DNA from: Microcella alkalica
GTDB lineage: Bacteria; Actinomycetota; Actinomycetes; Actinomycetales; Microbacteriaceae
Length of the DNA: 64,000 nucleotides
Reading direction: 5' to 3'
Assembly (NCBI RefSeq): GCF_014595885.1
Contig: NZ_JABUKC010000004.1
Location: 163,897 to 227,896, forward strand
Part shown: positions 54,062-62,917 of the stretch, piece after piece
Numbering within the stretch: the stretch's first letter is position 1
Layout of the letters: the number at the start of each line of letters is the position of its first letter
Made by a program: the position numbers and the translations under genes
Notes under the pieces: model-generated
The model's database searches: none
What the model saw: the letters and a program-made list of their open reading frames with translations, nothing else
What the model was told of the DNA's origin: nothing

Positions 54062-55673
54062 CGTGACTCCCCTGCTCGGTGGCGAGCGCCGCATCGAACG
54101 GATCCGCGGGCGGCAGCTCGATCGGCGAGGTGCCGAGCGGCTCACCGGGGCGACGGGGCAGCGTCAGGCGGAAGCACGTGCCCTCCCCCTCCGCAGACCA
54201 GACGTCGATGACGCCGCCGTGGAGGTGCGCGTCCTCCGTCGCGATCGCGAGACCGAGCCCGGTGCCGCCGGTCGTGCGCTGGCGGGAGGGGTCGGCGCGC
54301 CAGAAGCGGTCGAACACGCGCTCGAGCTGCTCGGGGCTCATGCCGATGCCGTAGTCGCGCACGGCGATCGCGACGGCACGGGCATCCGAGTCGACGTGCA
54401 CGACCACGGGCCGCCCCTCGCCGTGGTCGACGGCGTTGCCGAGCAGGTTCTGCAGGATGCGGCGCAGTCGACGCGCGTCGACGTCGGCCTCGAAGTACCC
54501 GCCCGGCGCGACCAGCCGCAGCTCGCTGCCCTTCTCGTCGGCGAGCGGGCGGATGCCCTCGAGCGAGTCCTCGACGAGCCGCACGAGGTTCGTCGGCTCG
54601 GTCTCGAGCTGAGCCGCGCCGGCGTCGAAGCGGCTCATCTCCAGCAGGTCGCCGAGCATGACCTCGAAGCGCTCGACCTGGGTGTGCAGCAGCTCCGCGG
54701 TGCGGGCCGTCGCCGGCGGGAACTGCTCGCGCTGGTCGTAGAGCACGGCGCCGGCAAGGCGGATCGTCGTCAGTGGCGTGCGCAGCTCGTGGCTGACGTC
54801 GCTCACGAAGCGCTGCTGCACGCGCGAGAGGTCGGCGAGCTGGGTGATCTGCCGCTGCAGGCTGTCGGCCATGCGGTTGAACGAGCGAGCGAGGGTCGCG
54901 ATGACGTCCTCGCCGCGCTCGGGGATGCGCTCCTCGAGCTGACCGGCGGCGAGCTTCTCGGCCGTCGCCGCCGCGACGCGCACCGGTTCGATCGCAAGGC
55001 GCACGACGAAGAAGGTGACGAGGGCGATCGTGAGCACGAGCAAGAGCGAGCCGATCACGAGGGTCTGCTGCACGAAGTCGAGGGTCTGCTGCACGTCGCG
55101 TACGTTGTAGACGAGGTACACCTCGTACTGGCCCGCGGTCGGCACCTCGATCGCGCCGCCGACGACGATGCCCGGGTCGACCGCGGTCTCGGTGTCGATC
55201 GTCACGGCCTGGGCGTACACCGAGCCGTCGCCCTCGGCGACCTGCGCGCGCAGCTCGGGCGAGATGACCGAGAGGTCGAGCTCGCGCGTGGAGGTCTGCT
55301 GCATGATCTGCGGCGACTGCTGACCCTCCGTGCGCAGGATCGCGTACTGCGTGCCGCCGGGGTTCGAGCCCGCCGAGCGGATCGTGGTCTGCGCGGTCGA
55401 GTTCGCCGTCTCGAGGTCGATCGTGCCGGTCTGCGTGACCGAGGAGTCGAACACCTGCTGCGCGGTCGCCGTCGCCTGGCGCGCCTCGGCGAGCACCTGC
55501 TGCTTGCGCGCCTCGTACAGGTTCGTGGCGATGCTGATCGACATGTAGCCGGAGATGATCGTCACCGCGACGGTCGAGAGCGCGACGGTGATCGCGACCG
55601 TGCGCAGCTGCAGCGAGCTGCGCCACAGCCTCCTGGCTCGCGAGAGCCAGTCGCGCCAGTCGAGGGGCGGCAT
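54054..55673 (-). CDS. mtrB: Sensor histidine kinase MtrB
   Basis: 539 residues. Helix 1 at about 25-48, an extracellular sensor (about 50-205), helix 2 at about 206-226, HAMP (about 228-280), then HisKA with DVSHELRTPLTTIRL (phospho-acceptor His295). HATPase follows with NLLGNAVDHG and GTGLGLAIATEDAHLHGG. MtrAB controls cell wall remodelling and division in actinobacteria. Starts four bases after mtrA. Confidence 0.96.
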   Translation of the reverse strand: MPPLDWRDWLSRARRLWRSSLQLRTVAITVALSTVAVTIISGYMSISIATNLYEARKQQVLAEARQATATAQQVFDSSVTQTGTIDLETANSTAQTTIRSAGSNPGGTQYAILRTEGQQSPQIMQQTSTRELDLSVISPELRAQVAEGDGSVYAQAVTIDTETAVDPGIVVGGAIEVPTAGQYEVYLVYNVRDVQQTLDFVQQTLVIGSLLLVLTIALVTFFVVRLAIEPVRVAAATAEKLAAGQLEERIPERGEDVIATLARSFNRMADSLQRQITQLADLSRVQQRFVSDVSHELRTPLTTIRLAGAVLYDQREQFPPATARTAELLHTQVERFEVMLGDLLEMSRFDAGAAQLETEPTNLVRLVEDSLEGIRPLADEKGSELRLVAPGGYFEADVDARRLRRILQNLLGNAVDHGEGRPVVVHVDSDARAVAIAVRDYGIGMSPEQLERVFDRFWRADPSRQRTTGGTGLGLAIATEDAHLHGGVIDVWSAEGEGTCFRLTLPRRPGEPLGTSPIELPPADPFDAALATEQGSHDD

Positions 55674-55677
55674 GGGC

Positions 55678-56358
55678 TCAGGCGGTCGCGCCGGCCCGGT
55701 AGCCCACGCCGCGCACGGTCATGACGATGCGCGGCTCGTCGGGGTCGAGCTCGACCTTCGCCCGCAGGCGCTGCACGTGCACGTTCACCAGGCGGGTGTC
55801 GGCCTTGTACTGGTAGCCCCACACCTGCTCGAGCAGCATCTCGCGCGTGAAGACCTGGTTGGGCTTCATGGCCAGGGCCAGCAGCAGGTCGAACTCCAGC
55901 GGCGTGAGCGAGATCGCCTGGTCGCCGCGCTTGACCTCGTGCCCGGTGACGTCGATGACGAGGTCGCCGATTGGCAGCGTCGAGACGGCCGCCTGCGGCG
56001 TGGGGCGCAGCCGGGTCTTGATGCGTGCGACGAGCTCCTTCGGGTTGAAGGGCTTCACGACGTAGTCGTCGGCGCCACTCTCGAGGCCCTGCACGACATC
56101 GGCCGTGTCGGACTTCGCCGTGAGCATGATGATCGGCGTGCCGCTCTGCTCGCGGATCGCCCGGCACACCTGGATGCCGTCCATGCCCGGCAGCATGAGG
56201 TCGAGCAGCACGAGGTCGGGCTGGTGCCGCGTGAAGGCGTCGACCGCCTCTCCGCCGTCGTGCGAGAAGACGGGGTCGTACCCCTCACCGCGCAGGACGA
56301 TGCCGATCATCTCGGCGAGCGCCATGTCGTCATCGACGACGAGGATGCGCGGGGTCAT
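55678..56358 (-). CDS. mtrA: Response regulator MtrA (OmpR family)
   Basis: 226 residues. Receiver domain with the acidic pair Asp10/Asp11, phospho-acceptor Asp53 in LVLLDLMLPGMDG, and Lys in VVKPFNPKEL. The winged-helix DNA-binding domain (about 130-222) has LTPLEFDLLLALAMKPNQVF and RLVNVHVQRLRAKVE. First gene of the operon; it regulates peptidoglycan hydrolases and other genes in relatives. Divergent from the membrane/MoxR operon. Confidence 0.97.
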   Translation of the reverse strand: MTPRILVVDDDMALAEMIGIVLRGEGYDPVFSHDGGEAVDAFTRHQPDLVLLDLMLPGMDGIQVCRAIREQSGTPIIMLTAKSDTADVVQGLESGADDYVVKPFNPKELVARIKTRLRPTPQAAVSTLPIGDLVIDVTGHEVKRGDQAISLTPLEFDLLLALAMKPNQVFTREMLLEQVWGYQYKADTRLVNVHVQRLRAKVELDPDEPRIVMTVRGVGYRAGATA

Positions 56359-56426
56359 GGTGCTCTCGAGCCCTCCTCGGCCTGCTCGGGTCGCCTGGCT
56401 GCGCGCCCCCGACGGGTGTTCGCCCC

Positions 56427-56432
56427 AGCCTA
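56427..56432 (-). promoter_or_regulatory. Candidate -10 box (TAGGCT) of mtrAB-lpqB
   Basis: TAGGCT on the minus strand, leader of about 62 bases before mtrA; 17 bases from the divergent TACGTT. Confidence 0.45.
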
Positions 56433-56448
56433 GACGAGTGTGGCACCA

Positions 56449-56454
56449 TACGTT
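56449..56454 (+). promoter_or_regulatory. Candidate -10 box (TACGTT) of the membrane/MoxR operon
   Basis: TACGTT 37 bases before ATG 56491; predicted leader of about 30 bases with GAGGA. Confidence 0.4.
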
Positions 56455-56490
56455 CGACAGCGAACGGCAGCCGGGGTGAGGACGCGCGAG

Positions 56491-57666
56491 ATGACGAACG
56501 ACGCGAGTTGGCAGGCGCCCTCCGAGCCTCTCGGCCCCGGCCAGCCCGCGAACCCGTGGGCGAGCCCCGCCGCGAGCGCGGCACCGCCGGTCGCCGAGAC
56601 CGCGGGCGCATCCCCCTGGTCATCCGCTCCCTCCGCCGCCCCCGTCGGCTGGGCCCCGCCGCCCAAGCCGGGCCTCTTCCCCCTCCGCCCCCTCGACTTC
56701 GGCACCGTCTTCGGCACGACCTTCCGCGTGCTGCGCCGCAACCCGCGACCCGTGTTCGGGGTCGGCGTGGGTCTGACGACACTCGTCACCTTCGTGACCG
56801 GCGCCGTCGTCACGCTCGTCGCCCTCGTCGGGGCCGACCGCATCGCCCGCGCCGCGCCCGAGGATGCCGAGGCGATCGCCGTCGGCACCGGGGCCCTCGT
56901 GGTGCTCTCCGCCTTGCTCACCGCCGCGCTCTCGGTCATCGTCAGCGCCGTGCTGCAGGGCGTCATCGCGATCGAGGTCGCGAGCGCCTCGCTCGGCGAG
57001 CGCCTCACCTTCCGGCAGATCTGGGCGCGCGGCCGCGGGCGCTGGGGCGCCCTCATCGGCTGGGCGATGCTGCTGAGCGGCGCGCTCGTCGCCACGATCG
57101 CCATCCTCGTCGCGATCGTGCTCGCCATGGTGACCCTCGGCGATCAGGCCGGCATCGTCGCCGGCGTGCTGCTCGGCATCGGCGGCGGCCTCGGCATGGC
57201 CGTGCTCGCCGCCTGGCTCTGGATCAAGCTCGCCTTCGTGCCGCACGCGATCGTGCTCGAGCGCCTGCCGCTCCGCGTCGCGGTGAGCCGCGGATGGGCG
57301 CTCGTGCGCGGGCGCTTCTGGCGCTCCTTCGGCATCCTGCTGCTCATGAACGTCGTCGTGCAGACGGCCGCGAGCATCGTCACCGCACCGTTCAGCCTCG
57401 CGGCGGGGCTTGCGGGCGCGCTCGTGAACCCGACCGGCGACCTCACGACCGACCTCGGGTTCCTCATCGCCCTCAACCTCGTGGCGCTCGTGCTCGGCGC
57501 CGTCGTCGGCGCGATCGGCGCGGTGCTGCTCGCCGCGGCTGCGACGCTGCTGTACGTCGACGCGCGCATGCGCGACGAGGGGCTCGACCTCGACCTGCAG
57601 CGCACGGTCGAGGCGCGCGCCCAGGGCGCCTCGACCCCCGACCCCTACCTGCCCGCCGCGTCGTGA
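56491..57666 (+). CDS. Multi-pass membrane protein, GPDPase-membrane-domain-like
   Basis: 391 residues. A disordered Pro/Ala/Ser-rich first 65 residues, then six to seven long helices with FGTVFGTTFRVLRRNPRPVF at the start and IVLERLPLRVAVSRGWALVR...FWRSFGILLLM in the middle. This resembles the membrane domain attached to some glycerophosphodiester phosphodiesterases, here without any catalytic domain. GAGGA before the ATG. Its stop overlaps the next start (GTGA). Probably a scaffold or membrane partner; function unknown. Confidence 0.7.
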   Translation: MTNDASWQAPSEPLGPGQPANPWASPAASAAPPVAETAGASPWSSAPSAAPVGWAPPPKPGLFPLRPLDFGTVFGTTFRVLRRNPRPVFGVGVGLTTLVTFVTGAVVTLVALVGADRIARAAPEDAEAIAVGTGALVVLSALLTAALSVIVSAVLQGVIAIEVASASLGERLTFRQIWARGRGRWGALIGWAMLLSGALVATIAILVAIVLAMVTLGDQAGIVAGVLLGIGGGLGMAVLAAWLWIKLAFVPHAIVLERLPLRVAVSRGWALVRGRFWRSFGILLLMNVVVQTAASIVTAPFSLAAGLAGALVNPTGDLTTDLGFLIALNLVALVLGAVVGAIGAVLLAAAATLLYVDARMRDEGLDLDLQRTVEARAQGASTPDPYLPAAS

Positions 57667-58331
57667 CGCCCGGCTGGCTGCTCGCGGCTCCGCTCGAGCC
57701 CGACGCCGACGAGGCGCGCGACCTGCTGCTGGACGAGCTGTCGAAGCTCGAGTACGCGCAGGCGCAGCCGACCTGGTTCGACCTGCTCGTGCAGGCGGTG
57801 CTCGATTGGTTCGGCAGCCTGCGTCTCGGAGGCGGCGGGGGCTTCCCGCTCGGCGTGCTGCTCGTGGGCCTCGCGATCGTCGCCGCCGCCGTGCTCGTCG
57901 CGCTGCTCGTGTACGGCCTGCCGAGGTTCCGCCGGCGGTCGCGCGTCACCGACGAGCTCTTCGGCGAGAGCGACGCGCGCACCGCGCGCGAGCTGCGACG
58001 GGATGCCCAGACCGCCGCCGCGCGCGGCGACTGGCGCACCGCCATCGCCGACCGCTACCGCGCGATCGCCCGCGGGCTCGACGAGCGCACGCTCGTCTCC
58101 CTCCTGCCCGGGACGACCGCCCACGCCGTCGCCCGGCAGGGCGCGCGCACCTTCCCCGACGCGGGCGCCGAGCTGGAGGCCGCCGCCGACCTGTTCGACG
58201 GAGTGCGCTACCTCGACCGCGCGGGCGACCGCGACGGCTACGAGCGGGTGCGCGCCCTCGATGAGCGGCTCGTCGCCACGCAGCCCGAGCTCGCGTCGGC
58301 CGCCCCGAGCGCACCGGCGGTGCCGCGATGA
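57663..58331 (+). CDS. DUF4129 domain membrane protein
   Basis: 222 residues. N-terminal amphipathic region, one helix (about 60-85), then a cytoplasmic helical DUF4129 domain (about 105-200) with DWRTAIADRYRAIARGLDER and LPGTTAHAVARQGARTFP in pieces. The GTG start overlaps the gene before and its stop overlaps the gene after by four bases each. DUF4129 proteins often accompany MoxR/DUF58 genes and sometimes transglutaminase-like proteins. Confidence 0.8.
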   Translation: MTPGWLLAAPLEPDADEARDLLLDELSKLEYAQAQPTWFDLLVQAVLDWFGSLRLGGGGGFPLGVLLVGLAIVAAAVLVALLVYGLPRFRRRSRVTDELFGESDARTARELRRDAQTAAARGDWRTAIADRYRAIARGLDERTLVSLLPGTTAHAVARQGARTFPDAGAELEAAADLFDGVRYLDRAGDRDGYERVRALDERLVATQPELASAAPSAPAVPR

Positions 58332-59554
58332 CGATCACCGCCGCGCGCGCCGACGCACCGGCCGGGGTCGTCACCCCCACCGTGCGCCGCGCCCTGCGCC
58401 GCTGGCTGTTCTGGATCGTCGTCGCCGTGCTGCTCGTCGCCTTCGCCGCCGTGTACGGGCTCACCACGCGCACCGCGAGCGAGGCGAACCGCTTCGACGC
58501 CGATGAGGCCGCCCCGGCGGGGTCGCGCGCCCTCGTGCAGGTGCTCGGCGAGCAGGGCATCGACGTCGTCGTCGCGTCGACCCTCGACGAGGCGCTCGCC
58601 GCCGTCGACGACCCCGGAGCGACGACGCTCGTCGCCGCCGACCCCCGCGCCGTGCTCACCGCGGAGCAGTGGCAGCGACTCGACGGCGCCGCCGCGAGCG
58701 TGATCGTGATCGAGCCGCCCGCCCTCGCGGTCGGGGCGCTCGCCGCCGAGGTCGCCCCGGGCATCCCCGTCATCGATGCGGTGCGCGACGAGGCCGGATG
58801 CTCGGTGCCTGCCGCGCAGCGCGCCGGCAGCATCACCGCCGACGGGGTCGCGCTCGACGCGAGCGCCGCGGCTGGTGCCGAGGCCTGCTTCACCGGGTCG
58901 GAGGGCTCCGGGCTCGTGACGCTCGAGCAGCCAGGCGGCGAGGGCGCGCTGCACCTGCTCGGGGCGAGTGCGGTCGTGCAGAACGGCTTCCTGGGGGTGC
59001 AGGGCAACGCCGCGCTCGCACTCGGGCTCGCGGGCGAGCATCCGATCCTTGTCTGGTACGTCGCCTCGCCCGCCGATCTCGCCGGCGGCGACACGCCGCT
59101 GTCGGAGCTCTACCCCGGCTGGGTGAACCCGGTCGCCTGGCTCGCGCTCACCGTCGGCCTCGCCGCGGCGATCTGGCGCGGGCGCCGACTGGGCCCCGTC
59201 GTCATCGAGAACCTGCCCGTCGTCGTGCGCACGACCGAGACGATGGAGGGGCGCGCGCGCCTCTACGCGACATCGGGCGCTCGGCTGCGCGCGCTCGACG
59301 CCCTGCGGGTCGGCACGCTGCGCCGGCTCGCCGATGGCCTCGCCCTCGGCTCCGCGGCGGGCGTCGACGACATCGTCGCCGCCGTCGCGGGCATCACCGG
59401 CCGAGACCTCACCGGCCTGCGCGCCCTGCTCGTCGACCGCGAGCCGCGCGACGACGGCGAGCTCGTGCGCCTCAGCGACGAGCTGCTCGAGCTCGAGCGG
59501 CAGGTGCGGCGCCGCGTCGCCCTCGACGACCGAGCGGACGGAGCATCACCGTGA
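58328..59554 (+). CDS. DUF4350 domain protein
   Basis: 408 residues. One helix at about 28-48, a DUF4350 domain (about 55-240; DEAAPAGSRALVQVLGEQGI and the acidic TTLVAADPRAVL) that looks like a glutamine-amidotransferase-type fold without obvious catalytic residues, a second helix at about 265-285, and a cytoplasmic helical tail. The ATG overlaps the gene before by four bases. Member of the MoxR/DUF58 operon. Confidence 0.8.
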   Translation: MTITAARADAPAGVVTPTVRRALRRWLFWIVVAVLLVAFAAVYGLTTRTASEANRFDADEAAPAGSRALVQVLGEQGIDVVVASTLDEALAAVDDPGATTLVAADPRAVLTAEQWQRLDGAAASVIVIEPPALAVGALAAEVAPGIPVIDAVRDEAGCSVPAAQRAGSITADGVALDASAAAGAEACFTGSEGSGLVTLEQPGGEGALHLLGASAVVQNGFLGVQGNAALALGLAGEHPILVWYVASPADLAGGDTPLSELYPGWVNPVAWLALTVGLAAAIWRGRRLGPVVIENLPVVVRTTETMEGRARLYATSGARLRALDALRVGTLRRLADGLALGSAAGVDDIVAAVAGITGRDLTGLRALLVDREPRDDGELVRLSDELLELERQVRRRVALDDRADGASP

Positions 59555-59586
59555 CCGAGACCACGACCCCCCACGGAGGAGAGAAC

Positions 59587-60540
59587 ATGGAGAGCGAGCT
59601 GCGGGCATCCTTCGCGCGCGTGCGCGACGAGGTCGGCAAGGCCGTCGTCGGCCAGGAGGCGGCCGTGAGCGGGCTCATGGTGGCCCTGCTCGCCAACGGG
59701 CACGTGCTGCTCGAGGGTGTGCCGGGCGTGGCGAAGACCCTGCTCGTGCGCTCGCTCAGCCACGCGCTGAGCCTCACCACAACGCGCGTGCAGTTCACGC
59801 CCGACCTCATGCCGGGCGACGTCACCGGCTCGGTCGTCTACGACGCGAAGGCCGGCGACTTCGAGTTCCGGCGCGGGCCGGTGTTCACGAACATCCTGCT
59901 CGCCGACGAGATCAACCGCACGCCGCCGAAGACGCAGTCGTCGCTGCTCGAGGCGATGGAGGAGCGGCAGGTCACCGTCGACGGCGTCACGCACCGCCTG
60001 CCAGAGCCCTTCGTCGTCGCCGCGACGCAGAACCCCGTCGAGTACGAGGGCACCTACACGCTGCCCGAGGCGCAGCTCGACCGCTTCCTGCTCAAGCTCG
60101 TGCTCGACCTGCCGCCGCGCGAAGCCGAGGTCGAGGTGCTGCAGCGGCACGCGAACGGCTTCAGCGCGCGCGACCTCACCGCCGCCGGCCTGCAGCCCGT
60201 GCTCGGCGCCGACGAGATCGCCGCCGCCCGCGCCGCCGTCGCAACGGTCGGTGCGACCCCCGAGCTGCTTGCCTACATCGTCGACCTCGCTCGCGGCACC
60301 CGGCAGAGCCCCTCGGTGCGGCTCGGGGTCAGCCCGCGCGGCACCACGGCGCTGCTCGCCGCGACGAAGGCGTGGGCGTGGCTGTCGGGCGCCTCGGCGA
60401 TCACCCCGGACCACGTGCAGCAGATGATCCTGCCCGTGTGGCGGCACCGCATCGGCCTGCGCCCCGAGGCCGAGCTCGAGGGCGTGTCGGCCGACACCAT
60501 CCTGCGCTCGGTGGTGCAGCAGGTGCAGGTGCCGCTGTAG
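59587..60540 (+). CDS. moxR: MoxR-family AAA+ ATPase
   Basis: 317 residues from ATG 59587, which has GGAGGA six bases upstream. GTG 59551, 12 codons earlier, overlaps the previous stop (GTGA) and is a real alternative. Walker A is EGVPGVAKT (43-51), Walker B is LLADEIN, sensor 1 is VVAATQNPVEYEGTYTLPEAQ in pieces, then the lid domain. MoxR ATPases act as chaperones, often with a VWA or DUF58 partner, which follows directly here. Confidence 0.95.
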   Translation: MESELRASFARVRDEVGKAVVGQEAAVSGLMVALLANGHVLLEGVPGVAKTLLVRSLSHALSLTTTRVQFTPDLMPGDVTGSVVYDAKAGDFEFRRGPVFTNILLADEINRTPPKTQSSLLEAMEERQVTVDGVTHRLPEPFVVAATQNPVEYEGTYTLPEAQLDRFLLKLVLDLPPREAEVEVLQRHANGFSARDLTAAGLQPVLGADEIAAARAAVATVGATPELLAYIVDLARGTRQSPSVRLGVSPRGTTALLAATKAWAWLSGASAITPDHVQQMILPVWRHRIGLRPEAELEGVSADTILRSVVQQVQVPL

Positions 60541-60542
60541 CC

Positions 60543-61868
60543 ATGGCGATCACCGGCTGGTTCGTCGCGCTCGTCGCCCTCGGCGTCGTGCCCGTCGTCG
60601 TGCTCGAGAGCGGCTGGGCGTACGTCGGCTGGGTGGCACTCTGCCTCGTGCTGATGACGGTGGATGCCGCGCTCGCCGCCTCCCCGCGGGCGGCGGTGCT
60701 CGAGCGCTCCGGCCCCGATCGCGTGCGCCTGACCGAGCAGGTCGACGTGACCCTGCTCGTCACGAACGGCTCGAGGCGTCGGCTGCGCGGCGTGATCCGC
60801 GATGCCTGGGAGCCCTCGGCCGGTATCAGCCCCCGACGCCAGCGGCTCGACGTGCCCGCGGGCGAGCGCCGGGCCGTGCGCAGCGTGCTGCGGCCGTGGC
60901 GGCGCGGCGAGCGACGTGCCGCGATGGTGACGATCCGCGCGATCGGGCCGATGCGGCTCGCGGGGCGGCAGGCGAGCATCCTCGTGCCGGGGGCGATCAG
61001 GGTGCTGCCCGAGTTCGCCGCGCGACGCCACCTGCCCTCGCGGCTCGCGCGCCTGCGCGAGCTCGACGGTCGCACCTCGATCATGGTGCGCGGTCAGGGC
61101 ACCGAGTTCGACAGCCTGCGCGAGTACGTGCGCGGCGACGACGTGCGCTCGATCGACTGGCGCGCGACCGCCCGCCGCGCCGGCGGCCCGGGACCGGCGG
61201 GCTCCCCCGCGCCGACACTCATGGTGCGCACCTGGCGACCCGAGCGCGACCGCCACGTCGTCGTCATCGTCGACTCGGGGCGCACCGCCGCCGCGCGCAT
61301 CGCCGACGAGACGCGCCTCGACACCGCCTTCGAGTCGACGCTGCTGCTCTCCGCCCTCGCCGACCGGGCGGGCGACCGCGTCGACGTCGCCGTCTTCGAC
61401 CGGCGCGTGCGCGGCCGCGTGCAGGGGGCACGCGGCGCCGACCTGCTCGCCAAGCTCGTCGACACGATGGCGCCCATCGACCCCGAGCTGCTCGAGACCG
61501 ACTGGACGGCCGTGCCCGCGCTCGTGCGCTCGATGACCTCGCAGCGGTCGCTCGTCGTATTGTGCACGCCGCTGGAGTCGCCCGGCTCGACGCGCCAGCT
61601 GCTCGCGATGCTGCCGCAGCTCTCCCGCAAGCACCTCGTGCTCGTGGCGGCCGTCACCGACCCCGCGTTGCTCTCGGCGGCGGAGGACCGCTCGGATCGG
61701 GCATCGGTCTATCGCGCCGCGGCCGCCGAGCGGGCGATGCTGGATGCTCAGCGCGTGGCCGCGGCCGTGCAGCGCCTCGGCGGCGATGTCGTGACGGCCG
61801 CGCCGCTCGAGCTGCCGCCCGCCGTGGCCGACCGGTACCTCGCGTACAAGGCGGCGGGGCGGCTGTAG
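60543..61868 (+). CDS. DUF58 domain protein (MoxR partner)
   Basis: 441 residues. Two N-terminal helices (about 5-40), an immunoglobulin-like part, then DUF58 with GTEFDSLREYVRGDDVRSID and a VWA-like core (VVVIVDSGRT, the MIDAS-like Asp-x-Ser). ATG two bases after the moxR stop. The pair is usual, and together they likely insert metals or remodel complexes; no target is visible. Convergent with the SpoIIM-like gene after a 37-base gap. Confidence 0.9.
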   Translation: MAITGWFVALVALGVVPVVVLESGWAYVGWVALCLVLMTVDAALAASPRAAVLERSGPDRVRLTEQVDVTLLVTNGSRRRLRGVIRDAWEPSAGISPRRQRLDVPAGERRAVRSVLRPWRRGERRAAMVTIRAIGPMRLAGRQASILVPGAIRVLPEFAARRHLPSRLARLRELDGRTSIMVRGQGTEFDSLREYVRGDDVRSIDWRATARRAGGPGPAGSPAPTLMVRTWRPERDRHVVVIVDSGRTAAARIADETRLDTAFESTLLLSALADRAGDRVDVAVFDRRVRGRVQGARGADLLAKLVDTMAPIDPELLETDWTAVPALVRSMTSQRSLVVLCTPLESPGSTRQLLAMLPQLSRKHLVLVAAVTDPALLSAAEDRSDRASVYRAAAAERAMLDAQRVAAAVQRLGGDVVTAAPLELPPAVADRYLAYKAAGRL

Positions 61869-61905
61869 GGCTCGCTGCGGCGCCCGACGAGCCGGCTCGG
61901 TCAAC

Positions 61906-62901
61906 TTAGTCGGCGACGACGACCCGCGCGCCGCGGCTGATCGGGTCGAGGTCGCCCGTCTCGCCGTCGCGCGTCGCCGCCCGGCCGACGACCCACTGCA
62001 GCCAGAGGAACCACGCGAGCGCGAGCGTGCCGATGCCGATGCGGATCACGTCGGGCCACTCCTGCCGCGTCACGTAGCCCTCGACGACGCCGCTCACGAG
62101 CAGGCCGACGACGAGGCCGCCGATGACCGCGAAGAGGGCCCGGCCGTCCTCGGCTAGGGCCTGCAGCCGAGTGCGCGAGCCGGGGGCGACCCACGCCCAG
62201 AAGATCATGAGGCCCGCGGCCGCCGCGACGAAAATGCAGTAGAGCTCGAGCTGACCGTGCGGGGCGATGTTGAGGAAGAACACGTCGAGCCGGTCGTACT
62301 CGGCCATGATCGCGGCGCTCTGCCCGACGCCCTGCGCGTTCTGCAGCACCACGAACGGCACCCAGAAGCCGGAGATGCCGAACGCGACGCACTGCGCGGC
62401 GATCCAGGCGTTGTTGACCCACACCTGGCCGGCGAACGAGGCCTCCGACGATTCGGAGTAGTAGTTGACGAAGTCCTGCTCGGCGTAGCGACGCAGCGTC
62501 TCCGGGTCGCCAAGGCTGGCGAGCACCTCGGGCGTCGACGCGATCCAGATGCCGTAGAGGGTCGCGACGATCGTGAACACGATCGCGACCGCGATCGTCA
62601 GCCAGCGGATGCGGAACAGCGCCGCCGGCACCTCGCGCGTCGCGTAGCGCGCGAGCTGCGCGAGCGGCTCGGCCTGCGCGCCAGTGAAACGCAGGCGCGC
62701 CCGCGACAGCAGCACCGACAGGCGCTCGCGCTGCGGCACATCGCCCGCGGTCGTCGAGATCGCCGAGAGCTGCGTGGCGCCCGCCTGGTAGTGATCGATG
62801 AGCTCGTCGGCCTCGCGCCCGTCGAAGCGGCGCCGGCGAGCGAGGGCGCCCAGGCGCTCCCACTCGTCGGCGTGGGCAGCGGAGTACGCGTCAAGATCCA
62901 T
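61906..62901 (-). CDS. SpoIIM-like membrane protein (DUF95)
   Basis: 331 residues from ATG 62901 (MDLDAYSAAHADEWERL). A soluble helical region (about 1-105), then five to six helices with NNAWIAAQCVAFGISGFWVP and the conserved NIAPHGQLELYCIFVAAAAG. In Bacillus SpoIIM takes part in engulfment, but this organism is not a spore former; the family is widespread next to RDD and MoxR/DUF58 genes. An earlier ATG (62919) would overlap the divergent RDD start and is not preferred. Confidence 0.82.
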   Translation of the reverse strand: MDLDAYSAAHADEWERLGALARRRRFDGREADELIDHYQAGATQLSAISTTAGDVPQRERLSVLLSRARLRFTGAQAEPLAQLARYATREVPAALFRIRWLTIAVAIVFTIVATLYGIWIASTPEVLASLGDPETLRRYAEQDFVNYYSESSEASFAGQVWVNNAWIAAQCVAFGISGFWVPFVVLQNAQGVGQSAAIMAEYDRLDVFFLNIAPHGQLELYCIFVAAAAGLMIFWAWVAPGSRTRLQALAEDGRALFAVIGGLVVGLLVSGVVEGYVTRQEWPDVIRIGIGTLALAWFLWLQWVVGRAATRDGETGDLDPISRGARVVVAD

Positions 62902-62917
62902 CTGTTTAGATGATGGC